From NCBI GenBank assembly GCA_900073065.1, contig FJOG01000029.1:7624-71623 (forward strand): a stretch of 64,000 nt of DNA. The letters run 5' to 3'. Shown here piece after piece: positions 1 to 12,300 of this stretch (position 1 is its first letter; every line of letters starts with the position of its first letter). Below the pieces are notes generated by a model. It did no database searches and was not told the origin of the DNA. It was given only the letters and a program-made list of their open reading frames with translations. A program made the translations under genes and the position numbers. This DNA comes from Phialocephala subalpina. Taxonomy: Eukaryota > Ascomycota > Leotiomycetes > Helotiales > Mollisiaceae.

Positions 1-3000
1 AAATTAATATTTATTTTTTAAAATAAAATTTTTATTATATTATAATTATTTTTAAATTTATTTATAATTTTTTATATTAATATATTGAATTATTATTTTT
101 GCGATTATTTTTATTATAAAATATTATATAATAAGTTTTATTATTTAATATAACGCAAAATAAAAAAGGTTTTAAATTTTAATTTGCTAAAAAATCACGT
201 GGTTAGAATATAAGAATTCGAGTAAATAGAAAATCAAAATTTATTTCGAGTTTCAAATTTAAAAATTAAAATTAAAAATTAATTTTATAAAAAAATTTTA
301 AAATTTATTCTTTTAAAATTTGATTTTTATTAAATATATTAAATTAATTTTTATAATTAATTTTGTTTATAATTTGCGAAATATAAAAGTAAAAATAATT
401 AATTTTTTAATTTTGCGATTTAATTAATCGAAATTTTTTTTAAATACTTTTAATAATTTCAAATTAAAATAAAATATTAAAATAATAATATTTTGAATTT
501 TATTTTATAAATTTATATCGTATTTATTTTCTTATAGAATTTTACGATAAATTTATATAATAAAATAATTTTAAATTGAATTTATTTTATATTAAAATAT
601 AATAATTTAAAAAAAAAGCTAAAATATAAATTTAAAAGAATTTCTTTTTTCGAGTAATTATTTCTTTCGAAGAAATAAATATTATTAATAAAAAATTAAA
701 CTAATTAATTAATAATAAATTCAATGATTAATAAATAAATTAATTTATAAAATTTTTAATATTCGTTTTATTAAAATATTTTTTTTAAAATTAAAAATAT
801 TATATTTGCGATTTATATTTTCGCGAGTAAAAAAAAGAATAAAATATTTTTTTTATATATATAAAAGGTTATAAAAGCGAATAAAAAAGTTTTTCCGAGA
901 ATTCTATAAGAAAAATTATATTAATATTATTTATAATTAATTATATTTTAATAAGAAAAATATATAAAATTTGAAATAAATTTAAGAAAATTTATTAAAT
1001 TATAATTGTAAATTATTTTCGTTTTAAGATTTATTTACTTTTAAAATATAAAATATATTAAAGAATTATTATATATTATAAATCTAATAATATATTTCTT
1101 ATTTTATTATATATATAAACTTTTCTTTTTTTAATAAATTTATTTTTCATTATTATTATAATTATATAAAAGAAAAATTTATAATTCAAAGGAATTATAA
1201 TTTAAAGATTTATAATCAAAGGATTTATAATCAAAGGATAATAGAAAATATATAGGCTATTATAAGAATTTCCTATAGTAATTTATATATAATCCAAAAA
1301 ACCCTTGAGAATACTTTTGATAAATACTCCGCGATATTTAAAACTTTTTTATTGCGATAAACTTATTATAAATGAAATCCGATAATACGAAAAAAGATTA
1401 CAAGAAATTATTAATACTTTTTATATAAGCGATAAAATTAATTACTTATAGAATTATATCGAATTTAGCGATATTCCCCGTAAATTTCTTAAAGTAATAT
1501 AATAGAAATAAAAGGAATATTAGTAATTCTTTGTAATCCTTTTTCGTATTATAATAAAACTCGATTAATAATTATATTAATAATATTTAACGCTTTAAAC
1601 TTTTTTAATCAAGAGATTAACCATGAAAAGAAACTCAAAATTCATTTCAAAAAATATAACTTTTTATTTATATTCTCTAATAATATATCCGGATTTATTA
1701 TTAAAATCTTTAAGATTTTCAATTATAATATTTTATAAATATAATCTTAAAAATTAAAATTTATCGATTATTCGCTTTAATTATATTTTTAATTAATTTA
1801 TTAGAATTATTAATTTAATATTAGAAGTTATTCTAATACGAGATCCAAATTAAATATTATAAAGAAATTTTAAATTAAGTTTTATATTAAAACTAATATA
1901 ATTTATAATAAATATAAAGAATTGGATAAACTATTAATAATAATCTAATGAATTAACTTTAAATATTACGATTTTAATATTTATTTTTAGTAATATTTAC
2001 TTATTATAAGATATTACTAATTTATTTTTTCGATTTTAATATAAATATTTTTTGCCTTTAGAATATTTGAAATTACCTTTCGAAATTTATTACGTATATT
2101 ATATACGATATTAAATAAACTTTTAATAATAAGAATATTAATTTTAAAAATTTATTTCACGAAATTAAAAAAGGGGATTCGGAAGATAATATAATAAACG
2201 GCTACGTAAAATTTATTCGCAATTTTGGAAATAATTCTTAAAAATAATAATTATTAATTTTAATTCCAAGGGGATTTATTATATCCTAATAATATTTTAA
2301 ATTTTCGTTAGAATTTATAAACTTTGAAATCGATTATTAAATTTAAAGAATTTATATATTATTCTTTAAAGAGATCTTAATTTTTATAATATAATACGAA
2401 AAATATATCGAAATTTAAACGTATTTTTAATAATTTGATTATAATTTTTTTATTTTTAATAAGAAATAATAAATAAATTACTTCGATTTTATTGATATTT
2501 ATAATAATTATTAGTATTTTTTAAGTTTTTATTTTTTATTATTTTGAAGCGATTATATTTTTATAAAAAGCTTTAGATTTTATATTAGTAATAATTTAAT
2601 AAATAAAAGTTATAATAAGTAATAATTATAATAAAGAATTAGGTTTTTATTGGAGGCCTTTAAAAAAATTAAATTCTAAAATCGAATTAATAAACGAGAT
2701 TAGAAAATAATAAGGAAATAATAATAAGAAAATAATAATAAGATTTATATATTAGTATTTATTATTCCCGTTTTAAATAATAAGTTTCCTCGATTTATTT
2801 ATTAATTATTTATAAAAATATTTAAATAATTTATTTTATATTAAAATAATATTTTAATTATTTTGATAATAATCATATTAATATAATAATTAGTTTCTAT
2901 TAAATTAAATATATTTTCGATTTTTTTTATAAAAGTTTATATAAATACGAATAATATTATCCTTTATTATTTTCCTTCGTATATATTTTATAAGTTTTAA

Positions 3001-3780
3001 CTTTATAATATTAATATTTCTAATTTATTAAAAATTATATATTATAAGAAAATTGAAAAATTTTATCAAGAAAAATCAAATATAATCGGGAAATAATATT
3101 TTACTTTTATTTATAATCGTATATATTAGAAAGTAATAAATACTCGTAATATAATCTCGGGATAATCTAAGATTAAATTATATTTATTTAATTAGAAATA
3201 ATATTCAAAGGAATCCAAAAATTATAAATAATAAAAAAATATAATCTATTGATTATTAATAATAAAAATAATAATAATTTGCTTATCCCCGTTTATTATT
3301 TAGAAACTCTAAAGACTTTTAAAAGTTTAATATCTTTATATAAAAAAATCAAAGTAATTATCACGTAATAAAATTAAATATCCAAAAAGTAATTAATATT
3401 ACCAAGAATATTTTCGCGGATCGAATAATTCTCTTAAATGAAAATTTATTACTTTTCGAATAAAATAATAAAAAGATAATTTATAAATTTATAAAAGCGA
3501 TTATTATAAATATAATAAAAATTCTAAATATAAAAATATTTTCGAAGTTTAATAAAAATATAATATAAAAGAAATAAAAAATAAAATAATCCGAGGTTAA
3601 TAAACTTTAAAGCGAAATTATTTAGAATCTAAGCAAATCCTTAGGAAAAAAATTAAGAAGTTAAGAAATAAAAAAAATAAAAAATAAAATTAAAATATTA
3701 AAAATAAGAAAATTTTATTTTGTATTTTAAGAGTATATATATTTAGAATTATAAGGGATAATATTTGTTTACCTAAGGAC
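1..3780. repeat. AT-rich RIP-like block 1
   Basis: Almost pure A/T sequence with scattered CG dinucleotides and no reading frame of useful length on either strand. This composition is typical of transposon DNA mutated by repeat-induced point mutation in ascomycetes. No retroelement protein motif is legible. A short direct microrepeat (variants of TTTATAATCAAAGGA) lies near 1195-1240. Composition returns to normal within about 100 bases after 3780. The left end is outside the window. Confidence 0.85.
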
Positions 3781-4142
3781 CAAAAAAAAGGGATATTCCC
3801 TTCCTTTTGGCTTGATTTATCGCCAAGTAGTAATACAAATTGAAGAAGAATCTAAAATCACGTGGTGATTATCTAATCGAGTAACCGAGCATTGAAAGTC
3901 GCACGGCTCTCCCCCAATGAGCTCATTGTATTTGATTGCCGTACGGAACTTAGTCGTGTTAGATGAGGGGGTGAGTCACAGTTGAGAGATCACCCCGACT
4001 TCCTCCAAGCGCCACCCACGGCTCAGCCGGCTCGCGCGAGCTCAGGGCGGCCACGCTCACCCGCTAGATCGGGACAGGAAGCGGGCGGTCGAGCAGCCCC
4101 GATTCCTGCGCCCCCCTCCCGACACAGCTCGTATACCTCTCC
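3781..4142. other. boundary stretch without a gene
   Basis: The change from the AT-rich block to normal composition. It holds the 3' flank of the large minus-strand gene that ends at 4143. A stretch near 3852-3890 (CTAAAATCACGTGG... followed by TAATCGAGTAA) resembles one near 187-228 inside the block. No coding signal is seen. Confidence 0.5.
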
Positions 4143-7100
4143 TCAATTCCAATCAGTATCCCCCGGATCCGGCTCATCTTTCTTGACCGCTTGCAACGGC
4201 ACCTCCTGCTGCCTCGGCCTTGCCCCGTCCGTGATCATCAAAACCTGCTTGAACCCACCACTCCCGCCTGGCACAATATACGTCTCCCTCAGCACCAAAT
4301 TAACCAGCCCACGTCGCCGACCGACCGTGCTCCCCGTACCCTTGCCTGTCTTTGGGTCCATCGCGGCCACCGCGACGTTGAACGGCCTCACCGTCGACGC
4401 CACGGGACACTGTGCCAATCTCACACTCGCGTCGCTGCTGGCACCCTTGTCGTCGAGCGCGATGGTCGCGGCGGCGTCGCCGGATCGTGGGATCAATTTG
4501 ATCCCGAAAGTCGCCCCGTCGTCGGTGTTGTAGGTGATGGGAACGAAGCGCGGGTTGCGGACCATTCGGGCGCCCGGACCTTTGTAGCCGAGCAAGGGGA
4601 GAAGGGGTTCCGGGGCCTTTTTGTCCGTGGAGGTAGTCGATGTGGTCACGGGCATCTCGACGGAGAGGTCGACGAGGCGGTGCCCGGGGTTTTCTTGGGG
4701 GTGTTTGCGGCGGATCGCTATGATTATGTCATAGAGGTAGGGTGTGCCTGTAGGGACTGAGGTGAACCATTAGTTCTACGTTTGCGAGAAGGAAGGGGGA
4801 AGGCATACGATAATCTTTTGGAGCGTACGCAACTCCGTTGGGCATTAAACGTGGTGTCGGAGGAGGAGGACGGTAATCAACATGAAAAATGAGTGTGAAT
4901 TGAGGTCCACTGATTGCTCCTATTCCTGGCGTACTGGTTGCTAGCGATCGTGGGACGGTAATGACTGCAGAGGAGTTCAATCGTGGCGGTCGCGGCAAGG
5001 GTATAGCAGGAGTGGTCTGCCGTTGGGGAGGAGATGCGGTGGGTAATTTAATGGCTTTACCAGGTGGGGGGGATAAATTGACGAGGGGCGGTGCAGGTGG
5101 AAGTGTTCCTGAAGGGTTAAGAGGCGCTGCTACTGATGCAGGCGTAGCGCCAGTCCACAATTGTCTTGTGAATACGGGGAAGCCTGTTTTCGAGGGTGCA
5201 GGCGCCGGGCGGTCGATGACCAAAGCATCTAAGCCATCAGTCAGCTTTGCTTATATCGAGTACATCAAGACCTAGTACTTACAGCAAGGATCGTTGAGCT
5301 CTAGTCCCATGAGAGCAGCATTTGAGACCTGGTCGGTATACATACCTTTATACTTCTGAGAACTGAGCAACGCGTCGCGGACAGTGTCAGCTATGACGAT
5401 AGGATTTATGACACGACTTGATTCGGTCCAAAAATTTATCTCCGTTTGCTCAGTGGGTTGTTCATGGCCAGGTGGATCACTGTCAGGTCCTGGTAATGGT
5501 GGCCAACTACCAGCATCTCCTGGTGCTTCTGGAGCATCATTGGGGTCCGTATACAACATCCGCACCTCTAGCTCTGGGTATGTGACACCGTCATGCGTGG
5601 TTACCATTCCGTGACCTATGGCGTAGCGTTGTTGATGTGGCGGCTGAGATATCTTGATCTCCTGAATCTCCTCAAGTGCGCAATCCAGCAAGCACATGAT
5701 AGTGAAGTCATCCAACTTGGTCAACCTCTGGACTGGGTTGCGAGGTGGCGTCTTTGGGTCTAAACCATCCAAAACATATGTACCCGTCTTTGGATCCCAA
5801 AGCCAACACAGGACAGTAATCTTGAGGTCGGGAATTGCTTTCACCACAGATGATCTCAAAATGAAGCCAAATCGAGGCACTGGCGGTTTCAATCCTTCCT
5901 TACCAACAATATTATTAGAGAGATAATAGTTGTAGACTTCCTTGATGCGTATGCGAGTCGAGTCGTAGTCTGGCTCCAGATGGTTTGCGCAGCTTAATGC
6001 TCCATCAATGAAACAGTCGAGCCAGGCGTGGTCGATGAAAAAGAAGCGTAGAGCTTCTGGAGGAAGATTCGGCACTATTGGAGCATTGAGATCTGGCTGC
6101 GCTCTCAACCAGCTGGGTTCTGGGAATAGGTAATGTGCTGCGAGACGTCAGCTGCCACCACTTCAAGCAAGTGGAGAAGCATCACCTGGAATATGGGCCA
6201 GATATAGACAGTCGCTGATCCAGCCATGTATTAACTCCCAATCCGCATTAGCTGCTTGAGATAGATTGAAATCATTATAGAGAGTTTCTCCAGTCACGTC
6301 ACTTGTGTATCTATCTATAGTTTGCGTGAGAGCTTTGGAAAATATCGGTGCAACATCGGGATGAGACAACGGAGGAGCGACAGAATCTTTGGACATGGAG
6401 TTAATCCGCGCGACGGTACCATTGAAGTCATTGTTGACCCGATGAGCAGCGTCGATGGCAGACGTTGCTCTTGACAGAACGTGGGACGCATCACTTATAC
6501 CGTTGATCTGCATGCGTGTTGTTGAAGCAGCATTTGTCCAAACCAGACTTCGAAATCTGAGCAAAGCTGCGTTGAATGGTGAGTCCGAGATGGCAACTAG
6601 CTTACCCAAAGCCCAGGCGGAAGAATAGGTCACATCCATCAAGCCAATGTCGTGATCGAAAATCTGATAATCCTTCCCTGTCATCGACAATGCCGGCCAA
6701 GTCGTCTGAGTCTGTGCAGGAACGATCGGCGTCGGTGCCCCTACTAGCGGCCCACGGTTGAACGCTGCAGTCTCCTCTCCTGTTGCCGTTCTCCATCTTG
6801 AGATCGTGTACGACTTGTCCAGGCGATCGTGCAGGATCTGAACAGCTTTTCGTGCCTTGGAGGTTCCAGCTGAATTTAGCATGGCTTTGAGAGCATCTTT
6901 AGGTGGTTTGAGAGGTTGCATCTTCTCCGCAAGAGCTTTCATGGTGTCCACAAAGTCAGCAGGTTCTGGGATGCAAGTATACATCCATGAGCATAAGGAC
7001 ACCACGCCAACCCTCTCGTTCCCAGAGAGAGTCTTGACAGGTGATTTGACGTTCATGATGGTTGAGTCGTAATGCTCGATAGAGACAAGGTGCACGATCT

Positions 7101-8395
7101 GCGGCGTCGGCCTGACGTTTTTCACCTGACCGGTTCTTGATGAGACGACGACCGAGAAATAGCCCTCCTCTTCTGCTCCCGCATCGGGGAAACCCATCGT
7201 ATTGACGTGTCGGACATGAGCCATCAGCTGCGGTGGCGACTGTTAGCCCCGACTCAGCCAACAACTTTTGGAAGGCTCTTACTTTCTGAGCTTCAAAGCG
7301 TCTGTCGGACTTTGCCAGCTCAACTGGATCCGTTGGTATAGACGGAGTGGCCTTCGAACCAAAGATCTCCTCGAGCATGGATTTCTTGGGGAAAATTACT
7401 GACACTGGATCAGGATTTGGATCCGTAGTCCCGTCGTATCCGGCCTCATAATAGATTCGGTGGATGGGAATCTTAGTAAAGTAATCTCCAATAGTCATCT
7501 GGTAAGCGCCATCTGATGGAAGCTTGGTTGGAATATACGTAGAAACCGTCGAGTTTGGGGTTTTGATGTCTTTAGTTGGATCGTACGTGGCCGGGTCGGT
7601 TGAGTTGATCAAGCCAATAGATGCTGCATCAGCTGGCGATAGCAATAACTCGCCTGGATCAAACACTACTACGGCCATCCACGGCACCAAATTACGGCCA
7701 CCAATGCTGGGTTTGTGACTGGGATCGATAGGATTCCCGAGGAAGTCGTAACCCACACCAGCTTCGCGAGCCCTAGACAGGGGTCAATTGAAGACCTCTT
7801 TCACATCAACCAGTCCTTGAGACGTACCAAGGCAGATGGGGATCATTGAACACGATATGAGGTAGAATTCGCCCCTCATCCTGGGAGCCTGCAGGCGGGT
7901 AGAACGTGTTGATTGTCTTCGGGTCGAGGCTGAACTGAGGCGCCTGGACCTGAAAATATTGCTGCAAAACTGCTGGGGATGGAGTAGGGTTAGGCTTTGG
8001 CAAAACGAGTTCATTTGAGCCTGTATAGTTCCAGATCCATAGGTCTTGGCTGTTGGCTGACACATGTTGCCGTGCTTCTATACCATACTTGCCGCCCACT
8101 TGGTAGTTGTCTGTCAGTATAAAACACCTTTCTAGGCAATGAACTCACCTAAAGACGGTTTGAAATAGCTGTAGAGACGCTATCATCATGAGCAAGTCTT
8201 ACATCAGCTCGACTTGCATTCTCTCACCACTAGTCAAAATGGCCTGTCAGTGGATGTCGGCACCAAAATCATATGTAACATGACCTTACTGTGACCATCA
8301 GGCAGTTTGCCCTGAGCATCTTCTGCTACCTCGTCACCGCTTTGAGCAGCTCGTAGGATTTTTGCAACATTCTTCTTAGCCAACACACGCGCCAT
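4143..8395 (-). CDS. large DUF6603-partner protein, unknown function (8 exons)
   Basis: I read eight exons: 8395-8285, 8179-8149, 8110-7828, 7772-7283, 7239-6186, 6119-5283, 5228-4809 and 4756-4143. All phases agree and they give 1279 residues with no internal stop. The exon 1/2 junction is the least certain (an alternative donor lies at 8289), and the intron before exon 3 is only 38 nt. Legible blocks include DPHLPWAREAG (about 137), VPWMAVVVFDPGEL (about 165), MAHVRHVNTMG (about 312), YFSVVVSSR, VVSLCSWMYTC, and LPPEALRFFFIDHAWLDCFI (about 680), which precedes a small-residue DGAL. From memory, the same blocks in the same order occur in large uncharacterised proteins of many bacteria. No catalytic motif, signal peptide or membrane segment is seen, so a structural role is possible. 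The gene is divergent from the DUF6603-type gene at 9385. Confidence 0.8.
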
Positions 8396-9384
8396 CTAGC
8401 CGTCGTCCGCACTGGGATGCTCAAGCGCAGGCAGGAGATAGATTCACAGGAGCAACGTCGAGGGCTTTGAGGCAATTTGCAATTTGCAATTTGCAAGGTC
8501 TTCACGCGTCGCATCGACCACTCTGTAGTTTTACTATGTAGGTGCGCCTGTTTGATAGGTCGACCCATGCATACTGCAAAGGAGTTCAGCTGGCGCCACA
8601 ACTCGGGAAAACCTTCCGCAAACTCTTGCTAGTGCATGCACGTCGTACTTCAGAATGATACTGGACTGCAGTAGTCTACAACATGCCTGTGCTTTTACAG
8701 TAGCACATGAAAGACTGTGATCTTCTCTCTGAGGTCACATACAGTACTGTGCCCAGGGATGAGACACGCTTACGCCAGTGGAATCTTGATTCTCCTGCTG
8801 AGGCGCTGAGGAGCTGAATCACGGACGGGTGGCCTTGGATCGAGCTGTGTCCCCTTCCGGGTCGATGTCGCCAAATATCAAGCCTCTCACAATTGAACAA
8901 GGTTTTAGCTCAGGTCGCCACATGCCTCGCGATAGCTGTAGCTCTACCAACCATGCAGGATCACTGTGACTTTGCTTGAGAATCCCCTTGAAGCCATCCC
9001 AAAGATGCTGCGATCCTGATTCTCAGCTCACCGAACCCAATCCGAGCACGTGAGGCCTCGAAGCGATTTGACACCAACACCTGGCCACGCAACAGTACGA
9101 ACAGTACGGCAGATGTTGGCTGCCTCCCATTGCGAGGTCGTACAGAACACTTATCTGGAATTACTGTTCGTGGCTTAAACCGTACTACACAAATTCTATC
9201 CGCACGAAGGACACCACCTGTGGTCTTTTGTCAAAACAACAACGTAAGAAGAAAATCTCCCGTCTGCTTCGACGACCTCCCTCTGTGCAACTCGGGAGCC
9301 TTTTCGCTACGCAAGTAAAGTATCTGAGGTTCTAAGTCCTCGCGGACGATGTGAAAGGCAGGAGTAGAGCACAGGGACCTCAGT
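8396..9384. promoter_or_regulatory. shared divergent promoter region
   Basis: A 989-bp spacer between the start codons of two large divergent genes. It should hold both promoters and 5' leaders. Visible items are a short tandem array of GCAATTT units at 8472-8496 and a pair of ACAGTACG words near 9090-9110. Short open frames here (for example 8326-8601 minus, 9130-9318 plus) have no recognisable content. Function is inferred from position only. Confidence 0.5.
8472..8496. repeat. GCAATTT heptamer array
   Basis: Three and a half head-to-tail copies of GCAATTT. The unit contains overlapping TTGCAA palindromes, so it could serve as a cluster of factor sites in the divergent promoter or be a plain microsatellite. 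Confidence 0.7.
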
Positions 9385-12300
9385 ATGTCGACCACAAAGG
9401 AGGATGCTCCAAATTCAAACCCGACTCTTGACCCGACTTCAATCCCAACAGCCGCAGACTTCTTGGTTCAAACTCAGATGGGGACACCGGCAACGATCAG
9501 TACAGATCCTAACTGGACCCAAGTCTTATCCGATGCGAAAGTCGTGCCTGGCCTGGTCTCTCAAAGTAGTGATGGGGACAACGATGTGATATTTACTGCT
9601 AGCACTGACTTGTGGGGCCTGCAATTCTCTTCCACAAACAATCAGAGCTATTTCGGAAATGCTCTCACGCCAGAAAAACTGCTCAATCATGCATGGATTG
9701 GAGACAACTTCAATTGTGTGTTCTCCCTTTTCCAACCGTGTAAGAGGTTGTAGCTGACATGCCCGATAGCAGGAGTCGTCGCTCTTTCCTCCACTCAGCC
9801 CGGAGGGTCGAACATCTTTAGCACAGATATCCCATTGCAAGGGAAGCCGCTTAACTCAGATGGGAGCGTTTGGAAGGCATTCAACATCACGGCGGATAAT
9901 CCACAGCTTATGGATCTAGTGAAGATTCTTGATCCCGATAACTCGCTCACTGTGAAGCTTCAAGCTCCAGTGAATCCCAATCCTAATGCGAGTGCTTTGT
10001 GGTTCGTAACCACTCCAGACTACTACCAGACAACCGTGCAGCTGGTGTTCGTCCTAAATCCCCTTCAGGTATATGAGAAAGCTATCCAGTGGATCAATAC
10101 TAATCTCGGGTTCAATATCACTTTGCCTAGCAATCAACTAGATATTCTTCTTACCGCAAAGAAGTCAACAATATATGATGTTCTTAATCTGACAAATACA
10201 ACGGAACAGTGGGCTCTCTCGTTGCTGTTGTCAATTCAGGACTTCGATTTTGCCTTCGATTTTTCCGCAATGGACACCTCTTTCTACCTCATACCTACCC
10301 AAGGTACCGCTACGATAGTCAGCTCCTTGGCGACAGCTTGCGGAAACACATTAGGAATGGACACGTCAGAAATGTAAGTGCAACTTGGCCACTGAAGATA
10401 TGCCATCTACTTGGATCTCGCTCTTACAAGTGGTAGGCCTACGACGAATGAGTCTGACCTTTTTACCAAGCTGATCGGCGATCACCTTGATCTCTGGTAT
10501 GTCAAAGTCGACAAAGATTTTTCCAATGCCGACTCACCACTGACGTGGGCTGTCGGAGTCCTCGCCAGCTGGAATGGTGGTGCGAGCAACAATCCAATTA
10601 TTGTTGGTCTAAGCTACAATACAACCACGAAGAAATTCAAGGGTCGACTGATCACGAGTACCGATCGTGTGTTGACAAATCGACGATATCCAAATTACGA
10701 CTATAGACTTGCGCTGCCGAGCGCTATCTTATCGAGCCAGTTGAATATCGACGTTACCAATTTGCCATCCTCAATTAGCCTATGGGACATCTTTGCTAGT
10801 GAATGTGGATCACCACCATCGGTACTTCGCAAAATACCGTTTGCCCTAGCGTCTGCAATGCTCTCATATTCGTCACCGAAAGGCTCCAAGACCTTTACAT
10901 TCTCCACAACCATTGTCAGAGATTTGAGCCCACAGCCGACACCTGAAGAAACTGAGGCTCCGTCCGGATTTTTGTGGAATCAGATCACAGTTTTTGCTAG
11001 CAGAACATGGTCAGGCACAGCACGAAAAACCAACTTCAAGATCTACTCCGAAATTGAACTGGCAAGCAAAGATACAAGCATTCCCGCGGCTTATCTCGAT
11101 GTGGCCCTGGCCTACGAAAATTCGCCCACGACTGGTAGTGATTGGACTTTCAATGCATCTATCAGTAACCTTTCCGTTCACTTACTTGCAGAAACCTTCT
11201 TTGATTTTAATAGCAATCAAGGCGCTATGGCCATTCTTGGAAATCTTACAGTCAATTCTCTCGACCTCTCCTACACTTATTCCTCCGGAAAATCCACATC
11301 ATTCCTCATCTCAGCTACTCTCATACTCAGCGAGCTAGAGCTTGACCTCAGCTATCAATACGTCAGCTCATTGCACCCACAAGGTGAGAGTACTGCTGCT
11401 GATTTAAAGTGGAATGGCAAACCACCTCATAAGGAAATCTCGAAGATTACACCCAACAGTACCACCATCTGGAAATTTGAAGCTTTCCTCTCAGTCAAAG
11501 ATAACTCGTCAAACATCGCTCAGATCGTCAACAGCATTGCTCCTGGAGAAGGTGATGCCCTTCCCGGTTTCGTGGGTGACATTGTCGTCGCAGCCAAAGG
11601 AGATCCTCTTAGTGCACCTATAAAACTGATCTATACTGGAGGTAACGACAATGGATCCACGCTTGCAGTCTGGGTCAACATAGGTGTGTTTAACTTGACC
11701 TTTGTGTACTATCGCAGTGCTGCCACAAATGGGAAGACCGCGATGATCAAGCGTTTCTTGAGAATGTCTGTAGATCAAATCCCCACGCTTACCAGCAAGA
11801 TCCACCTTCCATTGGTAAGTTTTGCATGGCCTCGGAGCTGGTAGCTTCAAAAGCTTAGCTCGAAAGGCAGACTGGAAGCAAACAAGACTGATTGAGGGCT
11901 CTAGATCAACGAATTACCACAGCCATTCGATAGCCTTCTTTTTCTCTGGGTTGGCGATGAAGGCACAACTACTCAAAGCACGCAGGGAATCATCAGATAC
12001 ATGATTGAGCCGGCAGAAGATCGTCCAAACGCGATAAATACCACGCTCGCAGATATCGATATTCCACCTATCCAGTGGAAAGAGCTCTCGGGGAAACCTA
12101 ATCCAGATGACCAGGTGCTACAACCAGGTTATCATTTCATGGTCATCACAAATAACAAGGCAGTGCTGGATCATGTGTTCGGCCAGACGACAACACCAAC
12201 GGCCGAATTAGCTCAACCTCACTCAAACGTCCATACTACAGCAGATCCAGCTCCCGAGCAAGACCCACCAGCAACCAAAGGCGATTGCATCGCAAAGGTG

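Noticed and set aside
8180..8202. 23-nt intron near the start of the minus-strand large gene
   Set aside because: Too short. A single 105-nt intron (8284 to 8180) also joins the frame and was preferred, though its donor GTCATG is weak.
10374..10397. 24-nt intron in the DUF6603-type gene
   Set aside because: Too short to splice. The acceptor at 10430 gives a 57-nt intron in the same phase.
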